Under the pieces are notes generated by a model that worked only from the letters and a program-made list of their open reading frames with translations, made no database searches and was not told the origin of the DNA. From positions 806,001 to 870,000 of the forward strand of contig CAVQOH010000006.1 of NCBI GenBank assembly GCA_963714405.1: 64,000 nt of DNA. Reading direction: 5' to 3'. This DNA is from JAZGGS01 sp963714405. GTDB lineage: Bacteria > Bacteroidota > Ignavibacteria > Ignavibacteriales > Ignavibacteriaceae. Position 1 is the first letter of the stretch. Each line of letters begins with the position of its first letter. Below, piece by piece: positions 17,993-28,303 of the stretch. Position numbers and translations under genes: made by a program.

Positions 17993-18442
17993 TTATAACT
18001 CCGTTAAGCTTAGCGATTCAGGTTTTTGTGCTGTATGTGGATGCTGATCGCCAGCATATACTTTTAATTTTTTTATTAATACTCTACCTAAACGGTTTTT
18101 CGGTAACATACCTTTAACTGCATTTTGTATAACAAACTCAGGTTTTTTTGCAAGCATTTCCTGCAACGATGTTACGCGCTGTCCTCCAGGGTATCCGCTG
18201 TGTCTTATATACTGTTTTAACTGTTCACGTTTTCCAGTTACCTTAATTTTTTCAGCATTTATTACTACAACAAAATCTCCTGCATCCATATTAGGTGTAA
18301 ATACCGGTTTATTTTTACCGCGAATAACGCTTGCAACTCTTGAAGCAAGCCGCCCAAGCACCTGGTTCTCTGCATCAACTAAATACCATTTCCTGTCGGC
18401 ATCTTCGGGCTTTATAAACTTCGTCAATTTTTCCTGTTTCAA
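17993..18442 (-). CDS. rplM: 50S ribosomal protein L13
   Basis: 149 residues of the L13 family, an early-binding large-subunit protein. Motifs: RKWYLVDAENQVLGRLASRVASVIRGK, TPNMDAGDFVVVINAEKIKVTGK, and the YIRHSGYPGG and VKGMLPKNRLGR segments. It is the first gene of the rplM-rpsI-rpsB-tsf run and has a promoter-like sequence 40 bases upstream. Confidence 0.98.
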   Translation of the reverse strand: MKQEKLTKFIKPEDADRKWYLVDAENQVLGRLASRVASVIRGKNKPVFTPNMDAGDFVVVINAEKIKVTGKREQLKQYIRHSGYPGGQRVTSLQEMLAKKPEFVIQNAVKGMLPKNRLGRVLIKKLKVYAGDQHPHTAQKPESLSLTEL

Positions 18443-18482
18443 TTGAGTTCCTTTGATCCTAATTCATTTCTAAAAAAGAGAA

Positions 18483-18513
18483 CAAACTTAATGCTATATA
18501 GCACAAAAGTCAA
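18483..18513 (-). promoter_or_regulatory. Bacteroidota-type promoter of rplM operon
   Basis: On the minus strand TTGACT (18508-18513) and TAAGTTTG (18483-18490) are separated by 17 bases and lie about 40 bases upstream of the rplM start. TAAGTTTG fits the TAnnTTTG -7 element described for Bacteroidota primary sigma factors. The assignment is by pattern and position only. Confidence 0.55.
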
Positions 18514-18581
18514 TATTTCGAATTCAAAATTGACAATAACTAAATCTTTTTTCTTTACTTAAATGCTTTAGCTAAACCATA

Positions 18582-19241
18582 TTATTCGAAGTTATTCATA
18601 TTTGGCATATTCGGCATATCAAATTTTTGAAAGCCAGATGGAATTGAGAATAAATTATCATCTAAGGGCATTGGTGTAATTTCTTCAATTTCAAATACCT
18701 TTTCCAATTCTCCTGATGTATTTTCCTGTTCAACAAGCATTGGAAAGTATCCTTCATTCATAATTTGCTGTTGCCAGGTAGATTGCGAATTTCCTTCCGG
18801 ATCATCTAAAAAGAAAAACGGACCAAGTTCCTGTGTCATCCATGCAATTCCCGGTCCCTCATCATCAGCAAATTCAAACTTATCGCACAGGTAACCATTT
18901 ATTTCCATTGTTTCGCCGGTATTGTTAAAATAAAAATCTTCATCATCATCCATCACTTGAGCTGATCCATCAATTGGCATTTCCATATACATTTGCTGAT
19001 CAACCATTACCATAGTCATAATTTTTGTATCATTATTGAAAATCATATACCCCTGCCCCATTCCATCGTCAGGAGATTCAATCCTGAATTTGTTGCTTTT
19101 AACAAAATAATTTATTGATTCACCCTGTCCCTGCTCGTATGTTTTAAATTTTAATTTTCCTTCAAACTGAGTTTGTGCAGACAAAATACCAGTTGCAAAA
19201 ACGAAAACTAAAAGCAACAAAGATAAAATTGCTTTTTTCAT
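18582..19241 (-). CDS. DUF4412 domain secreted protein
   Basis: 219 residues with a signal peptide (MKKAILSLLLLVFVFATGILSAQ). The mature part matches the DUF4412 pattern of a lipocalin/LolA-like beta structure: FEGKLKFKTYEQGQGESINYFVKSNKFRIES, then TMVMVDQQMYMEMP and GYLCDKFEF. The family is common in Bacteroidota and has no established function. A Met/Asn-rich tail (FDMPNMPNMNNFE) is unusual but short. It follows the TonB-like gene by 30 bases on the same strand. Confidence 0.82.
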   Translation of the reverse strand: MKKAILSLLLLVFVFATGILSAQTQFEGKLKFKTYEQGQGESINYFVKSNKFRIESPDDGMGQGYMIFNNDTKIMTMVMVDQQMYMEMPIDGSAQVMDDDEDFYFNNTGETMEINGYLCDKFEFADDEGPGIAWMTQELGPFFFLDDPEGNSQSTWQQQIMNEGYFPMLVEQENTSGELEKVFEIEEITPMPLDDNLFSIPSGFQKFDMPNMPNMNNFE

Positions 19242-19271
19242 AGCTTCTCCTAAGTTATTAATGTTAATTAA

Positions 19272-19994
19272 TTAAAATAATGTTTTACCGAATTTAAATG
19301 ATTTTATCATACCAAAAAATCTTGGCTGGAATGATTTAAACTGGTCTCTTCCTTCCATTATCAGTTTAATACTAAAATCGTATTTGCTTTCGGTTCTGCA
19401 ATACACTTCCTGAGAAACCTGTCCTGAAAGCTCTTCGGGTTCATTGTAGTAAGCTGTAAAACTTTTCATTTTCCTTCTAAATTGATACCTGCTTTCACTA
19501 AAAAGATATTTATCTTTTACTTCAAGATGAATATATGGCGGAGGATTGTAACTACCCGAAATTGCCCAAAAAGTAACACCATCAAGTTTACCTTTATTAT
19601 TCTGATCAATGAACTGCCATCCAGCAGGATACATAACTCTAACATTCAGTGTTTGTTCGCTATATAGCTGCTCAAGTAAAGTTGTATCAGCATTTTCATC
19701 AATAAATGAAAGATAACCGCTTTGCTCAGTTGAAATATTTTCCTGTATATCTTCATTCTCAGCCTCTTCATCTTCAGTTATTTCTTTTTCTACATTTTCT
19801 TGTGTTTGTTTTTCATCCTCTTTATTTTCTTTAATATTTGTTTCAACCATTACATAATCAGGATTTACGAGTGGTTTTTCAATTATAAAATTAGCAGAAT
19901 ACAACACTATTATAACAGCGATAAAATGCAATGCAACTGAAACTGCAAAGCTAACCGAGAATAGGTATGATATTTTATTTTCTTTTCTATGCAA
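19272..19994 (-). CDS. TonB-like single-pass membrane protein, unknown function
   Basis: 240 residues. One transmembrane helix near residues 11-35 follows a short basic cytoplasmic end, then an acidic Glu/Lys/Asn-rich linker (about 50-92, for example KENKEDEKQTQENVEKEITE), and a globular C-terminal domain (about 110-240). The layout is that of TonB or TolA energy-transducing proteins, but the C-terminal domain lacks the TonB YP box and I do not recognise it. Motifs visible are VRVMYPAGWQFIDQ and CRTESKYDFSIKLIM. Confidence 0.62.
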   Translation of the reverse strand: MHRKENKISYLFSVSFAVSVALHFIAVIIVLYSANFIIEKPLVNPDYVMVETNIKENKEDEKQTQENVEKEITEDEEAENEDIQENISTEQSGYLSFIDENADTTLLEQLYSEQTLNVRVMYPAGWQFIDQNNKGKLDGVTFWAISGSYNPPPYIHLEVKDKYLFSESRYQFRRKMKSFTAYYNEPEELSGQVSQEVYCRTESKYDFSIKLIMEGRDQFKSFQPRFFGMIKSFKFGKTLF

Positions 19995-20082
19995 TATAAA
20001 ATTTCGCTTTTTTTGAAGCAGGAATCAAAATTAGTAATTTTATTTTTCTAATTTCAGATAATTATTAAAGGATAAGCTTTTA

Positions 20083-21121
20083 ATGAAATTCTTAATAACC
20101 GGCGGCGCTGGTTTTCTTGGTATAAATTTAGTGAGGCATTTACTAATAAACGGACACGAAGTTGTTTCTCTTGATATTGTAAATTTCGATTATCCTGATG
20201 TGAACAATAAGATATCCATTATAACTGGTGATATAAGAGATAAAGTAGCTGTTGATAAAGCCATGGAAGGTGTGAACGTAGTAATTCACACTGCGGCAGC
20301 GCTTCCACTTTATAAACCTGAAGAGATTTATTCAACTGATATTGAAGGAACAAAAAATTTACTTGAAGCAGCAGAGAAACATAAGGTAGATCGCTTTATT
20401 CATATTTCTTCAACTGCAGTATATGGAATCCCTGATCATCATCCTTTAGTTGAAGATGATAAGCTTGATGGAGTTGGACCTTATGGTATTGCAAAAATTG
20501 CTGCTGAAGAAGAATGTCTGAAGATGCAGAGAAAAAGGAATGTGTGTCACTATTATCCGACCAAAATCTTTTATCGGGCCGGAAAGATTAGGTGTATTCG
20601 ATCTTTTATACGATTGGGCAAAAGATGGTCATGGTTTTCCAATGATTGGGAACGGTAAAAATCGTTACCAGCTGCTTGATGTAGAAGATCTTTGTGAGGT
20701 AACATATCTTTGTGCAACTCTGGATAAAGAGAAAGTAAACGATACCTTCAATATAGGTGCAAAAGAATACACAACTATGCGCGAAGATTACCAGGCAGTT
20801 TTAGATGTTGCTGGTTTTGGTAAAAAAATAAAGGGATTACCCGAAAAACCAATTATATGGACGTTAAGAATTTTGGAAGCTCTTAAGCTTTCACCTCTTT
20901 ACAAATGGGTTTACGAAACTGCTTCAAAGGATTCGTTTGTATCAATTGAAAAAGCAGAAAAATTTCTCGGATACAATCCAAAGTATTCAAACAAGGATGC
21001 ATTGATAAGAAATTACAAATGGTACGTTGAACATTTTGATGAGTTTAAGAATCTTTCAGGTGTTTCTCATCGCGTTCCCTGGAAGCAGGGAATATTAAGA
21101 ATTGCTAAAATGTTTTTTTAA
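20083..21121 (+). CDS. NAD-dependent sugar epimerase/dehydratase, frame disrupted
   Basis: Extended SDR family. The first frame (from 20083) has the NAD motif GGAGFLGINL, then ISSTAVYG and the catalytic YGIAKIAAEE (YxxxK). It then breaks at about 20532-20540: the continuation IIRPKSFIGPERLGVFDLLYDWA is one base away and runs to 21121. Removing one base, most simply within GAAAAAGGAA, gives a 345-residue protein with no internal stop. Substrate unknown; a nucleotide sugar is likely given the glycosyltransferase two genes downstream. The break is probably a sequencing insertion. Confidence 0.82.
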
Positions 21122-21152
21122 ATTGATGATCAAATTTACAAAGGAAAATTAA

Positions 21153-22202
21153 ATGGCTGAGAAAAAAGATTATTTAAAAGAAGTTGTTGAACATATTGAT
21201 ATAAAAAAACACAATGTTGTTCCGCTGGTTGATGCGATGGAAAATATGGCATTCTCTGCACGAGATCTTAACCGTGCAGCACAGATTTATGATAGAATGA
21301 TAAAAGATGAAAATTGTGCAATCATATTAACTCTTGCTGGCAGTTTATTCAGCGCTGGTTTGAAGAAAATTGTTTATGATATGATTATGAACAACATGGT
21401 TGATGCTATTGTATCAACCGGTGCAATTATGGTAGATCAGGATTTTTTTGAAGCACTTGGTTTTAAGCATTATAAAGGTTCACGGTTTGCTGATGATAAT
21501 CAATTAAGAGAACTTCACATAGATAGAATTTATGATACCTACATTGATGAAGATGAATTAAGAATCTGCGATGATACCACGGCAAAAATATTTGACTCAA
21601 TGGAAAGAAAACCTTATTCATCAAGAGAGTTTTTATTTGAATTTGGTAAGTACCTTGAAGAAAACGGAGGACCAAAAGTTGATGATTCAGTAATTTGGGC
21701 TGCGTATAAAAAAGATGTTCCAATCTTCGTTCCTGCATTTTCTGATTGCTCAGCAGGTTTTGGATTTATAGTTCATCAAACCGAAAATCCGGAAGATCAT
21801 GTTTCTCTGGATTCTGCAAAAGACTTTCTTGAGCTTACAAAAATTAAACTTGCCAGTAAAGAAACCGGAATATTTATGATTGGCGGTGGAGTGCCAAAAA
21901 ACTTTACTCAGGATATTGTTGTAGCAGCAGATATCTTAAAAGAAGATGCACCTATGCACAAGTATGCAATCCAGATTACTGTTGCAGATGAAAGAGATGG
22001 CGCACTTTCCGGTTCTACATTAAAAGAAGCAAGTAGCTGGGGTAAAGTGGAAACAACTTACGAGCAAATGGTTTATTCTGAAGCTACCATTGCGTTGCCG
22101 CTTGTGGCAGGTTACGCTTATCATAAAGGAAACTGGGAAGGAAGAAAAGCAAAAGAGTTTCAGAAAATATTTGAAGAAATAAAAACTTCCTCAGCGATAT
22201 AA
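21153..22202 (+). CDS. Deoxyhypusine synthase-like protein
   Basis: 349 residues of the deoxyhypusine synthase fold, NAD- and polyamine-dependent aminobutyltransferases. Visible family motifs are LTLAGSLFSAGLKKIV, VSTGAI near the NAD site, FVPAFSDCSAGFGF, and GGGVPKNFTQD, whose Lys249 matches the enzyme-imine lysine. SGSTLKEASSWGKV is close to the eukaryotic SGARPDEAVSWGK. Bacteria have no eIF5A, so it may transfer the aminobutyl group to a small amine (for example making homospermidine) or to an unknown acceptor. It lies between an epimerase gene (31 bases upstream) and a GT2 gene (38 bases downstream). Confidence 0.88.
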   Translation: MAEKKDYLKEVVEHIDIKKHNVVPLVDAMENMAFSARDLNRAAQIYDRMIKDENCAIILTLAGSLFSAGLKKIVYDMIMNNMVDAIVSTGAIMVDQDFFEALGFKHYKGSRFADDNQLRELHIDRIYDTYIDEDELRICDDTTAKIFDSMERKPYSSREFLFEFGKYLEENGGPKVDDSVIWAAYKKDVPIFVPAFSDCSAGFGFIVHQTENPEDHVSLDSAKDFLELTKIKLASKETGIFMIGGGVPKNFTQDIVVAADILKEDAPMHKYAIQITVADERDGALSGSTLKEASSWGKVETTYEQMVYSEATIALPLVAGYAYHKGNWEGRKAKEFQKIFEEIKTSSAI

Positions 22203-22240
22203 TTTTATTTTTATTCTGTATATCAAATTAATTATAAGCT

Positions 22241-23005
22241 ATGTCTAAAATTTCTGTATCAATAATTGGTTTTAATGAAGCAGAAAATTTAGAAGAATGT
22301 TTTAAATCTTTAAGCTGGACAGATGAAATTGTTTTTGTTGATTGCCAAAGCAGCGATGACTCCATTGAGATAGCAAGAAAATTTACAAATCATATATTTA
22401 GCCGCCCGAATTTAAAAAATCTAAATGAAAATAAAAGTTATGGTATAGATAAGTGTACGCATCCCTGGGTAATGTACTTAGATCCTGATGAAAGAATTCC
22501 TGAAGAAACTGCAAAGTGGATTTTAAATGAAATAGAGAATCCTTCCTTCGATGCTTATCAATTTTCACGAAGAAATCATATCCTCGGCAAATGGTTAAAA
22601 CATGGTTCGCAGTATCCTGATATTCAATTAAGGTTATTTAAAAAAGAAAAAGCTTATTTCCCTTGCAAGCATGTGCACGAACGTCTTCAGGTAAATGGTA
22701 CAATTGGTAAAGCTAAATATCCAATCCTTCACTATCCTTATCCTGATTTAGAAACGTATATAAAAAAGTTCAATTTTTATACAACTTTTGAAGCAGATTA
22801 TTTAATAAAAAATCCTCCTGGCATGTTCGGGTGGTTTAATTATATCTTCTTCAAACCGGTTTTTCGCTTTGTTAAAAGATACTTCTTTGGCGCAGGGTTT
22901 TTAGATGGATTTGCAGGATTCGTAGCAGCATATTTTGATATGATAAATTTTCCGGTACGCTATTTCAAATATATTGAGAAAAAACGAAAAGAAACAAAAC
23001 AGTAA
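22241..23005 (+). CDS. GT2 glycosyltransferase (WaaE/LgtF-like)
   Basis: 254 residues of glycosyltransferase family 2, GT-A fold. The nucleotide-sugar site is seen in SVSIIGFNEAENLEECFKSL, DEIVFVDCQSSDDSIEIA, and the D-x-D-like LDPDERIPEE. The mid-region resembles WaaE/LgtF-type lipopolysaccharide core transferases (FKKEKAYFPCKHVHERL). Two hydrophobic stretches near the C-terminus (about 205-240) suggest membrane association. It is probably part of cell-surface glycan synthesis with the epimerase upstream. Confidence 0.86.
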   Translation: MSKISVSIIGFNEAENLEECFKSLSWTDEIVFVDCQSSDDSIEIARKFTNHIFSRPNLKNLNENKSYGIDKCTHPWVMYLDPDERIPEETAKWILNEIENPSFDAYQFSRRNHILGKWLKHGSQYPDIQLRLFKKEKAYFPCKHVHERLQVNGTIGKAKYPILHYPYPDLETYIKKFNFYTTFEADYLIKNPPGMFGWFNYIFFKPVFRFVKRYFFGAGFLDGFAGFVAAYFDMINFPVRYFKYIEKKRKETKQ

Positions 23006-23139
23006 CATAATTTGCAGAACTCTTATAACTAAATTCTGACTTCTACTACTAGCCACTATTTTAAAATTCAATTGCCTTTTGGTTAATAATAGTCCAAATT
23101 TAACAATACAAAATGAATAATTTTTAAAACGAATATTAT

Positions 23140-24480
23140 ATGCGAATAGTTATTGCAGGTATGGGTGATGTAGGATATCATCTCGCTAAAGAACTCTCAC
23201 AGGATGAACACGATATTATTGCTATAGATCTTGATCAAGTGCGTCTTTCTCATACTGATCAGATGACCGATGTACTTACTTTAACCGGTTCATCAACTTC
23301 CATAAGTATTTTAAATGAAGCGGGTGTATATAAGGCAGATTTATTTGTTGCAGTTACTTCATCAGAGGAAGTAAATGTAGCAAGTGCAATAATTGCAAAA
23401 AAACTTGGTGCAAAAAAAACCATAGCACGCGTGTCTAATTCAGAATACCTTGATAAGGACACTGAGAAAATGTTTACGGAGCTTGGAATTGATTTTATGA
23501 TATATCCGGAAGAGCTTGCCGCGCAGGAAACTTTTAACCTGATTAACAGAACTGCTGCAACCGATGTAATGGAATTTGAAGGCGGTAAACTTTCAGTTAT
23601 AGGATTGCGTTTAGATAAAAATGCACCTGTAATCAGAAAATCAGTTATAGAAATTGCACGCGAACATCAAAGTTTTGATTTTAGAATTGTGGCTATTCAC
23701 AGAAGCTTCAGAACAATTATTCCAAAGGGAAATGATAAGTTCTTACCAAATGATCAGGTATTTATTATAACCAAACCCGAAGGGATCGAGCAGGTATTAA
23801 AACTTGCCGGGAAGGAAAATATTGATTTCAATAATGTGATGATTCTTGGTGGAAGCAAGATTGGGCGAAGAGTTGCAAAACTTTTAAGTGATAAGATGAA
23901 GGTAAAAATCATTGAATCAGATGAAGAGAAAAGTTTAAATTTAGCCGATGATTTGCAGGATACACTTGTTATCAGGGGTGATGGAAGAGATATTGATCTT
24001 CTTGCACAGGAGGGAATTATTGATGTTGATGCTTATGTTGCTGTAACTGATGATGCTGAGACAAATATAATTTCGTGTTTAATGGCAAAACATCTTGGGG
24101 TTACAAAAGCAATTGCTTTAGTTGATAAAGTGGATTACATACCGCTAACACAAACTATTGGCTTAGATTCTCTTATAAATAAAAAATTGCTCGCTGCAAA
24201 CAACATAACCAGGTTTGTGCGTAAAGGTGAAATTCTTGCACTAACTTCACTGGAGGGAATTGATGCGGAAGTTTTAGAATACATTGCACAACCAAGCTCA
24301 TCCATTACACACAAAGCCATTAAAGATCTTGATTTTCCGAAAGAGGCAATTATTGGCGGAATTGTCAGGGGAAACGAAACTCTGATCGCTCTTGGTGATA
24401 CTCAAATAAAAGCTGGTGATAAAGTTGTTATATTTCTCCTCCCGGGTGCAATAAAACGCATAGAAAAACTTTTCAAGTAA
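23140..24480 (+). CDS. trkA: Trk potassium uptake regulatory subunit TrkA
   Basis: 446 residues with two RCK modules in tandem, the classical TrkA layout. The first NAD-binding motif is IAGMGDVGYHLAKEL at the N-terminus and the second is ILGGSKIGRRVAKLL near residue 232; each is followed by a TrkA_C domain. It binds NAD(H)/ATP and gates the TrkH channel on the cytoplasmic face. The trkH gene begins 2 bases after its stop, so the pair forms one operon. Confidence 0.95.
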   Translation: MRIVIAGMGDVGYHLAKELSQDEHDIIAIDLDQVRLSHTDQMTDVLTLTGSSTSISILNEAGVYKADLFVAVTSSEEVNVASAIIAKKLGAKKTIARVSNSEYLDKDTEKMFTELGIDFMIYPEELAAQETFNLINRTAATDVMEFEGGKLSVIGLRLDKNAPVIRKSVIEIAREHQSFDFRIVAIHRSFRTIIPKGNDKFLPNDQVFIITKPEGIEQVLKLAGKENIDFNNVMILGGSKIGRRVAKLLSDKMKVKIIESDEEKSLNLADDLQDTLVIRGDGRDIDLLAQEGIIDVDAYVAVTDDAETNIISCLMAKHLGVTKAIALVDKVDYIPLTQTIGLDSLINKKLLAANNITRFVRKGEILALTSLEGIDAEVLEYIAQPSSSITHKAIKDLDFPKEAIIGGIVRGNETLIALGDTQIKAGDKVVIFLLPGAIKRIEKLFK

Positions 24481-24482
24481 AA

Positions 24483-25933
24483 ATGAATTTTAAGATAATT
24501 GGTAACATTGTAAGTTTTTTAATTATGCTAACAGGCATTTTTATGATGCTTGGAATTCCCTTTTCTATTTATTATAAAACAGATGATATCGCTTCACTTC
24601 TTATTTCTGGTATATCAACAACAGCTTTCGGCTTAATTTTATGGATAATTACCAGGGATTCTGAAAATAAAGATATCGGCAAAAGAGAAGGTTACCTTAT
24701 TGTTACTACGGGGTGGGTAACAATGGCATTGTTCGGCTCAATCCCTTTTATTGTTTACGGCGCAATTCCAAGTTTTACTGATGCTTTTTTTGAATCAATG
24801 TCCGGTTTTACAACAACCGGTTCGACTATTCTTAAGGATATTGAAGCTGTTCCCGCAGGATTGCTCTTTTGGAGAAGTTTAACCCAATGGCTTGGTGGAA
24901 TGGGAATAATTGTTTTATCACTTGCAATCCTGCCAATACTTGGTATTGGTGGAATGCAGTTATTTACAGCAGAAGTACCCGGAATCACAAAAGATAAACT
25001 TCATCCGCGTGTAAGAGAAACTGCAAAACGGCTCTGGGGAATTTATGTAATTCTAACCTTTACTGAAGTATTACTTCTACTTGTAGGAGGTATGAATTTA
25101 TTTGATGCGATAAATCATTCATTTACAACTATGGCAACTGGAGGATTTTCAACAAAGAACGCAAGCACCGCTCATTTTACATCACCTTTTATACAATATG
25201 TGTTTATTCTGTTTATGTTTTTTGCAGGAATGAATTTTACTATTCATTACCTCGCTATTCACAGAAAATTTTCATTTTTCAAGGATAATTCGGAATTTAA
25301 ATTTTATGCCTCATTTATTGGCATTGCAGCTGTACTTATTACAGTTTAGTTCATCTTCCTTATGTTAATTTTCAATGGACTGAATCAATCCAGCAATCTC
25401 TTTTTCATGTAACTTCACTTGTAACAACAACTGGCTATGTTTCTTCCGATTACGAATTTTGGGCACCGTTTTCGCGTATGATATTTTTTGTTTTGCTGTT
25501 TATGGGTGGATGCGCAGGTTCAACAGGAGGAGGAATTAAATTTGCAAGACATTATTTATTATTTAAAAATAGCTTTGTAGAGTTAAAAAGACTGTTGCAT
25601 CCGCGAGCAATAATTCCAGTAAGGTTTAATGGTAAATCAGTTGGCTCAGATATAATATCGAACGTGCAGGCCTTTTTTATTTTTTATATTGGTATTACGG
25701 TTATCGGTTCAATTATTCTTTCAATGTTTGGTATTGATTTTATTACAGCCGCTGGAGCAGTAGCAACCTGCATAGGAAATGTTGGGCCGGGAATCGGTGC
25801 AGTAGGACCTGTAAATAATTTTGCAAGTCTTCCTGATGCTGCCAAATGGCTTCTAAGCTTTTTTATGCTGCTTGGCAGATTGGAACTGTTCACCGTATTA
25901 ATAATATTCTCCTCATCTTATTGGAAATCGTAG
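24483..25933 (+). CDS. trkH: Trk potassium channel subunit TrkH, frame disrupted
   Basis: Ion-conducting membrane subunit partnered with TrkA. The first 288 codons include the pore-type segments SGFTTTGSTIL and FTTMATGGFST. The frame stops at 25347-25349, yet the next frame continues directly (HLPYVNFQWTESIQQSLFHV, VTTTGYVSSDYEFW, MGGCAGSTGGGIKFARH, GNVGPGIG) to 25933. One base added in the T run at about 25345-25347 gives a 483-residue protein with four pore-loop repeats. Probably a sequencing deletion, since the downstream half is well conserved. Confidence 0.88.
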
Positions 25934-26108
25934 TAATTTGGCTTAAAAACAAGCTTTTTATTCGCATTACTTTTCTTCAAAACCCTGATTAAACAAAAAG
26001 TAGTTAAATTAATTTCAATTTTACCAGGATGTGGAATGCCGCACAAGTTTATTTAGGCACAAATATGCAGAGAAAATAACAACTTAAAGTGTTATATTTG
26101 CAATCCTT

Positions 26109-28256
26109 ATGGAAATTGTAAAGTTAAATAACAAGGCCCTTCTAAAGAAATATAAGAACCCCGCATATTTTTTTAACAGAGATTTAAGCTGGGTTGAATT
26201 TAACCGGCGAGTGCTGGAAGAAGCACTAAATCCTGATTTACCATTACTTGAAAAAGTAAAATTTGTATCAATTTTTTCTTCAAACTTAGATGAATTTTAC
26301 ATGATTAGAGTTTCAGGTTTGAAAGAACAGATTGCTGCAAATATACTTGAACCAACAATTGATGGATTAACACCCCTTGAGCAGGTTAGACGAATAGAAA
26401 AAATCCTTAAACCAATGATGGATCAACTTTTTGAATTGTGGAATGATAATATTGTCCCAGCTCTTAAAGAAAATAATATACATATTTTACGCTTCCAGGA
26501 ATTTTCAGATGAAGAAAGAGAAAAACTAAAAGAATATTTTAAAAAAGAAATTTATCCTGTTCTGACACCACTTGCTTTTGATCCGGGAAGACCTTTCCCT
26601 TACATCTCTAACTTAAGTTTAAGTCTAGCAGTATTAGTGCGTAAGCCAAATGGTGAATCTCATTTTGCTAGGGTTAAAGTCCCAAGTATTTTACCACGCT
26701 TGCTACAAGTTGATCAAATAATTAGTCCGGGGAGAGCAACAAATACAAATGGTGCCTTTTGTGCGAAGTTCGTTTTGCTTGAAGGACTTATTAGAGCAAA
26801 TGTACAATTACTATTTCCAGGTATGGAGGTTGTAGAAGCTCATCGCTTTAGAATAACCCGCGATACAGATATAGAACTTCAAGAGGATGAAGCAGATGAT
26901 CTTTTAAGCGTGATTGAAGAAAACTTAAGACAAAGAAGATTTGGAAAAGTTGTGCGCCTGGAAGTTTCAAGCAGAATGCCTGAATTTATGATGGAAACCT
27001 TAATTGAAAATTTCCAGATTACTAAAGATGATATTTTTATTACCAGCGGACCTATTGGGTTGAGCAGTATGATGCAATTGTATAATATTCCTCTGCATCA
27101 ACTCAAGGAAAAACCATTTTATCCTGTTCTTCCCAAAACATTTGAGGAAGAGGAAGATATTTTTACAATTATAAAACAAAAAGATGTAATACTTCATCAT
27201 CCGTACCATTCATTTGCTCCTGTTGCTGAATTTGTTAAACAGGCATCGAAAGACCCCGATGTACTTGCAATAAAGCAAACTCTTTACCGTGTCGGGGGAG
27301 ATTCGCCAATTGTAAAATCTTTGATTGAAGCTGCTTTAAGAGGTAAACAAGTTGCAGTTCTTGTAGAATTAAAAGCAAGATTTGATGAGGAAAATAATAT
27401 TTTCTGGGCGCGTGAATTAGAGAAAGCTGGTGTACATGTTGTTTATGGGCTTGTAGGATTAAAAACTCATGCAAAAGTTACACTTGTTGTACGCAAAGAG
27501 TTTGATGGTGTAAAACGTTATGTGCATATGGCTACCGGAAATTATAATGCTACAACTGTAAAGCTCTATACTGATCTTGGATTATTTACCTGCGATGAAG
27601 AAATTTGCGCGGATGCATCAGATATTTTCAACTATCTTACCGGTTACTCAAAGCAAACCGATTTTAAGAAAATAATTGCAGCTCCCATTAATATGAGGGA
27701 AAAAATAGTTGATAAAATATTTAGAGAAATTGAAAATGTTAAAAACGGAAAAGAAGGGAAAATAATCTGGAAATTAAATTCGCTTGTTGATCCTGTAATT
27801 ATTGCAGCGCTTTACGAAGCATCGAATGCAGGTGTAAATATAGCATTAATAATACGTGGCATCTGCTGCCTTGTTCCAGGTATTAAAGATTTAAGCGAGA
27901 ACATAATAGTTAGAAGCATTGTTGGAAGATATCTTGAGCACAGTAGATTATTATACTTTTATAATTCAGGTGAAGATGAACTCTACCTCAGCAGCGCAGA
28001 TATGATGCAAAGGAACTTAGACCGGAGGGTTGAAATCTGTTTCCCGATCGAAAATTCGAAACTTAAAGCAGATCTGATGAAGACTTTGATTAAAGTTTCA
28101 CTAAAAGATAATGTAAAAGCCAGGCAGCTATTACCTGATATGAGTTATCAGCCTGTTTTAATACAGGATGGAGCTAAACTCATTAACAGCCAGGAATGGT
28201 TTATGAAACAATCCGTAAAAGCAGCAGGTGAACTGGTAAAACAAAAATCAAATTAA
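26109..28256 (+). CDS. ppk1: Polyphosphate kinase 1
   Basis: Makes inorganic polyphosphate from ATP reversibly. Its 715 residues fit the family. The N-terminal domain has FFNRDLSWVEFNRRVLEEA. The head domain has DPGRPFPYISNLSLSLAV. The catalytic core has KQTLYRVGGDSPIVKSL, then GLKTHAKVTLVVRKE with the phosphorylated His, HMATGNYNATTVKLYTDLGLFT, and LEHSRLLYFYNSGEDELYLSSAD. The spacer upstream (25934-26108) holds TATATTTG just before the gene, a possible TAnnTTTG promoter element. Confidence 0.97.
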   Translation: MEIVKLNNKALLKKYKNPAYFFNRDLSWVEFNRRVLEEALNPDLPLLEKVKFVSIFSSNLDEFYMIRVSGLKEQIAANILEPTIDGLTPLEQVRRIEKILKPMMDQLFELWNDNIVPALKENNIHILRFQEFSDEEREKLKEYFKKEIYPVLTPLAFDPGRPFPYISNLSLSLAVLVRKPNGESHFARVKVPSILPRLLQVDQIISPGRATNTNGAFCAKFVLLEGLIRANVQLLFPGMEVVEAHRFRITRDTDIELQEDEADDLLSVIEENLRQRRFGKVVRLEVSSRMPEFMMETLIENFQITKDDIFITSGPIGLSSMMQLYNIPLHQLKEKPFYPVLPKTFEEEEDIFTIIKQKDVILHHPYHSFAPVAEFVKQASKDPDVLAIKQTLYRVGGDSPIVKSLIEAALRGKQVAVLVELKARFDEENNIFWARELEKAGVHVVYGLVGLKTHAKVTLVVRKEFDGVKRYVHMATGNYNATTVKLYTDLGLFTCDEEICADASDIFNYLTGYSKQTDFKKIIAAPINMREKIVDKIFREIENVKNGKEGKIIWKLNSLVDPVIIAALYEASNAGVNIALIIRGICCLVPGIKDLSENIIVRSIVGRYLEHSRLLYFYNSGEDELYLSSADMMQRNLDRRVEICFPIENSKLKADLMKTLIKVSLKDNVKARQLLPDMSYQPVLIQDGAKLINSQEWFMKQSVKAAGELVKQKSN

Positions 28257-28303
28257 ATATTAAAAAATTAAATATAATCTTACACTAAATTACAAACATA
28301 CAT

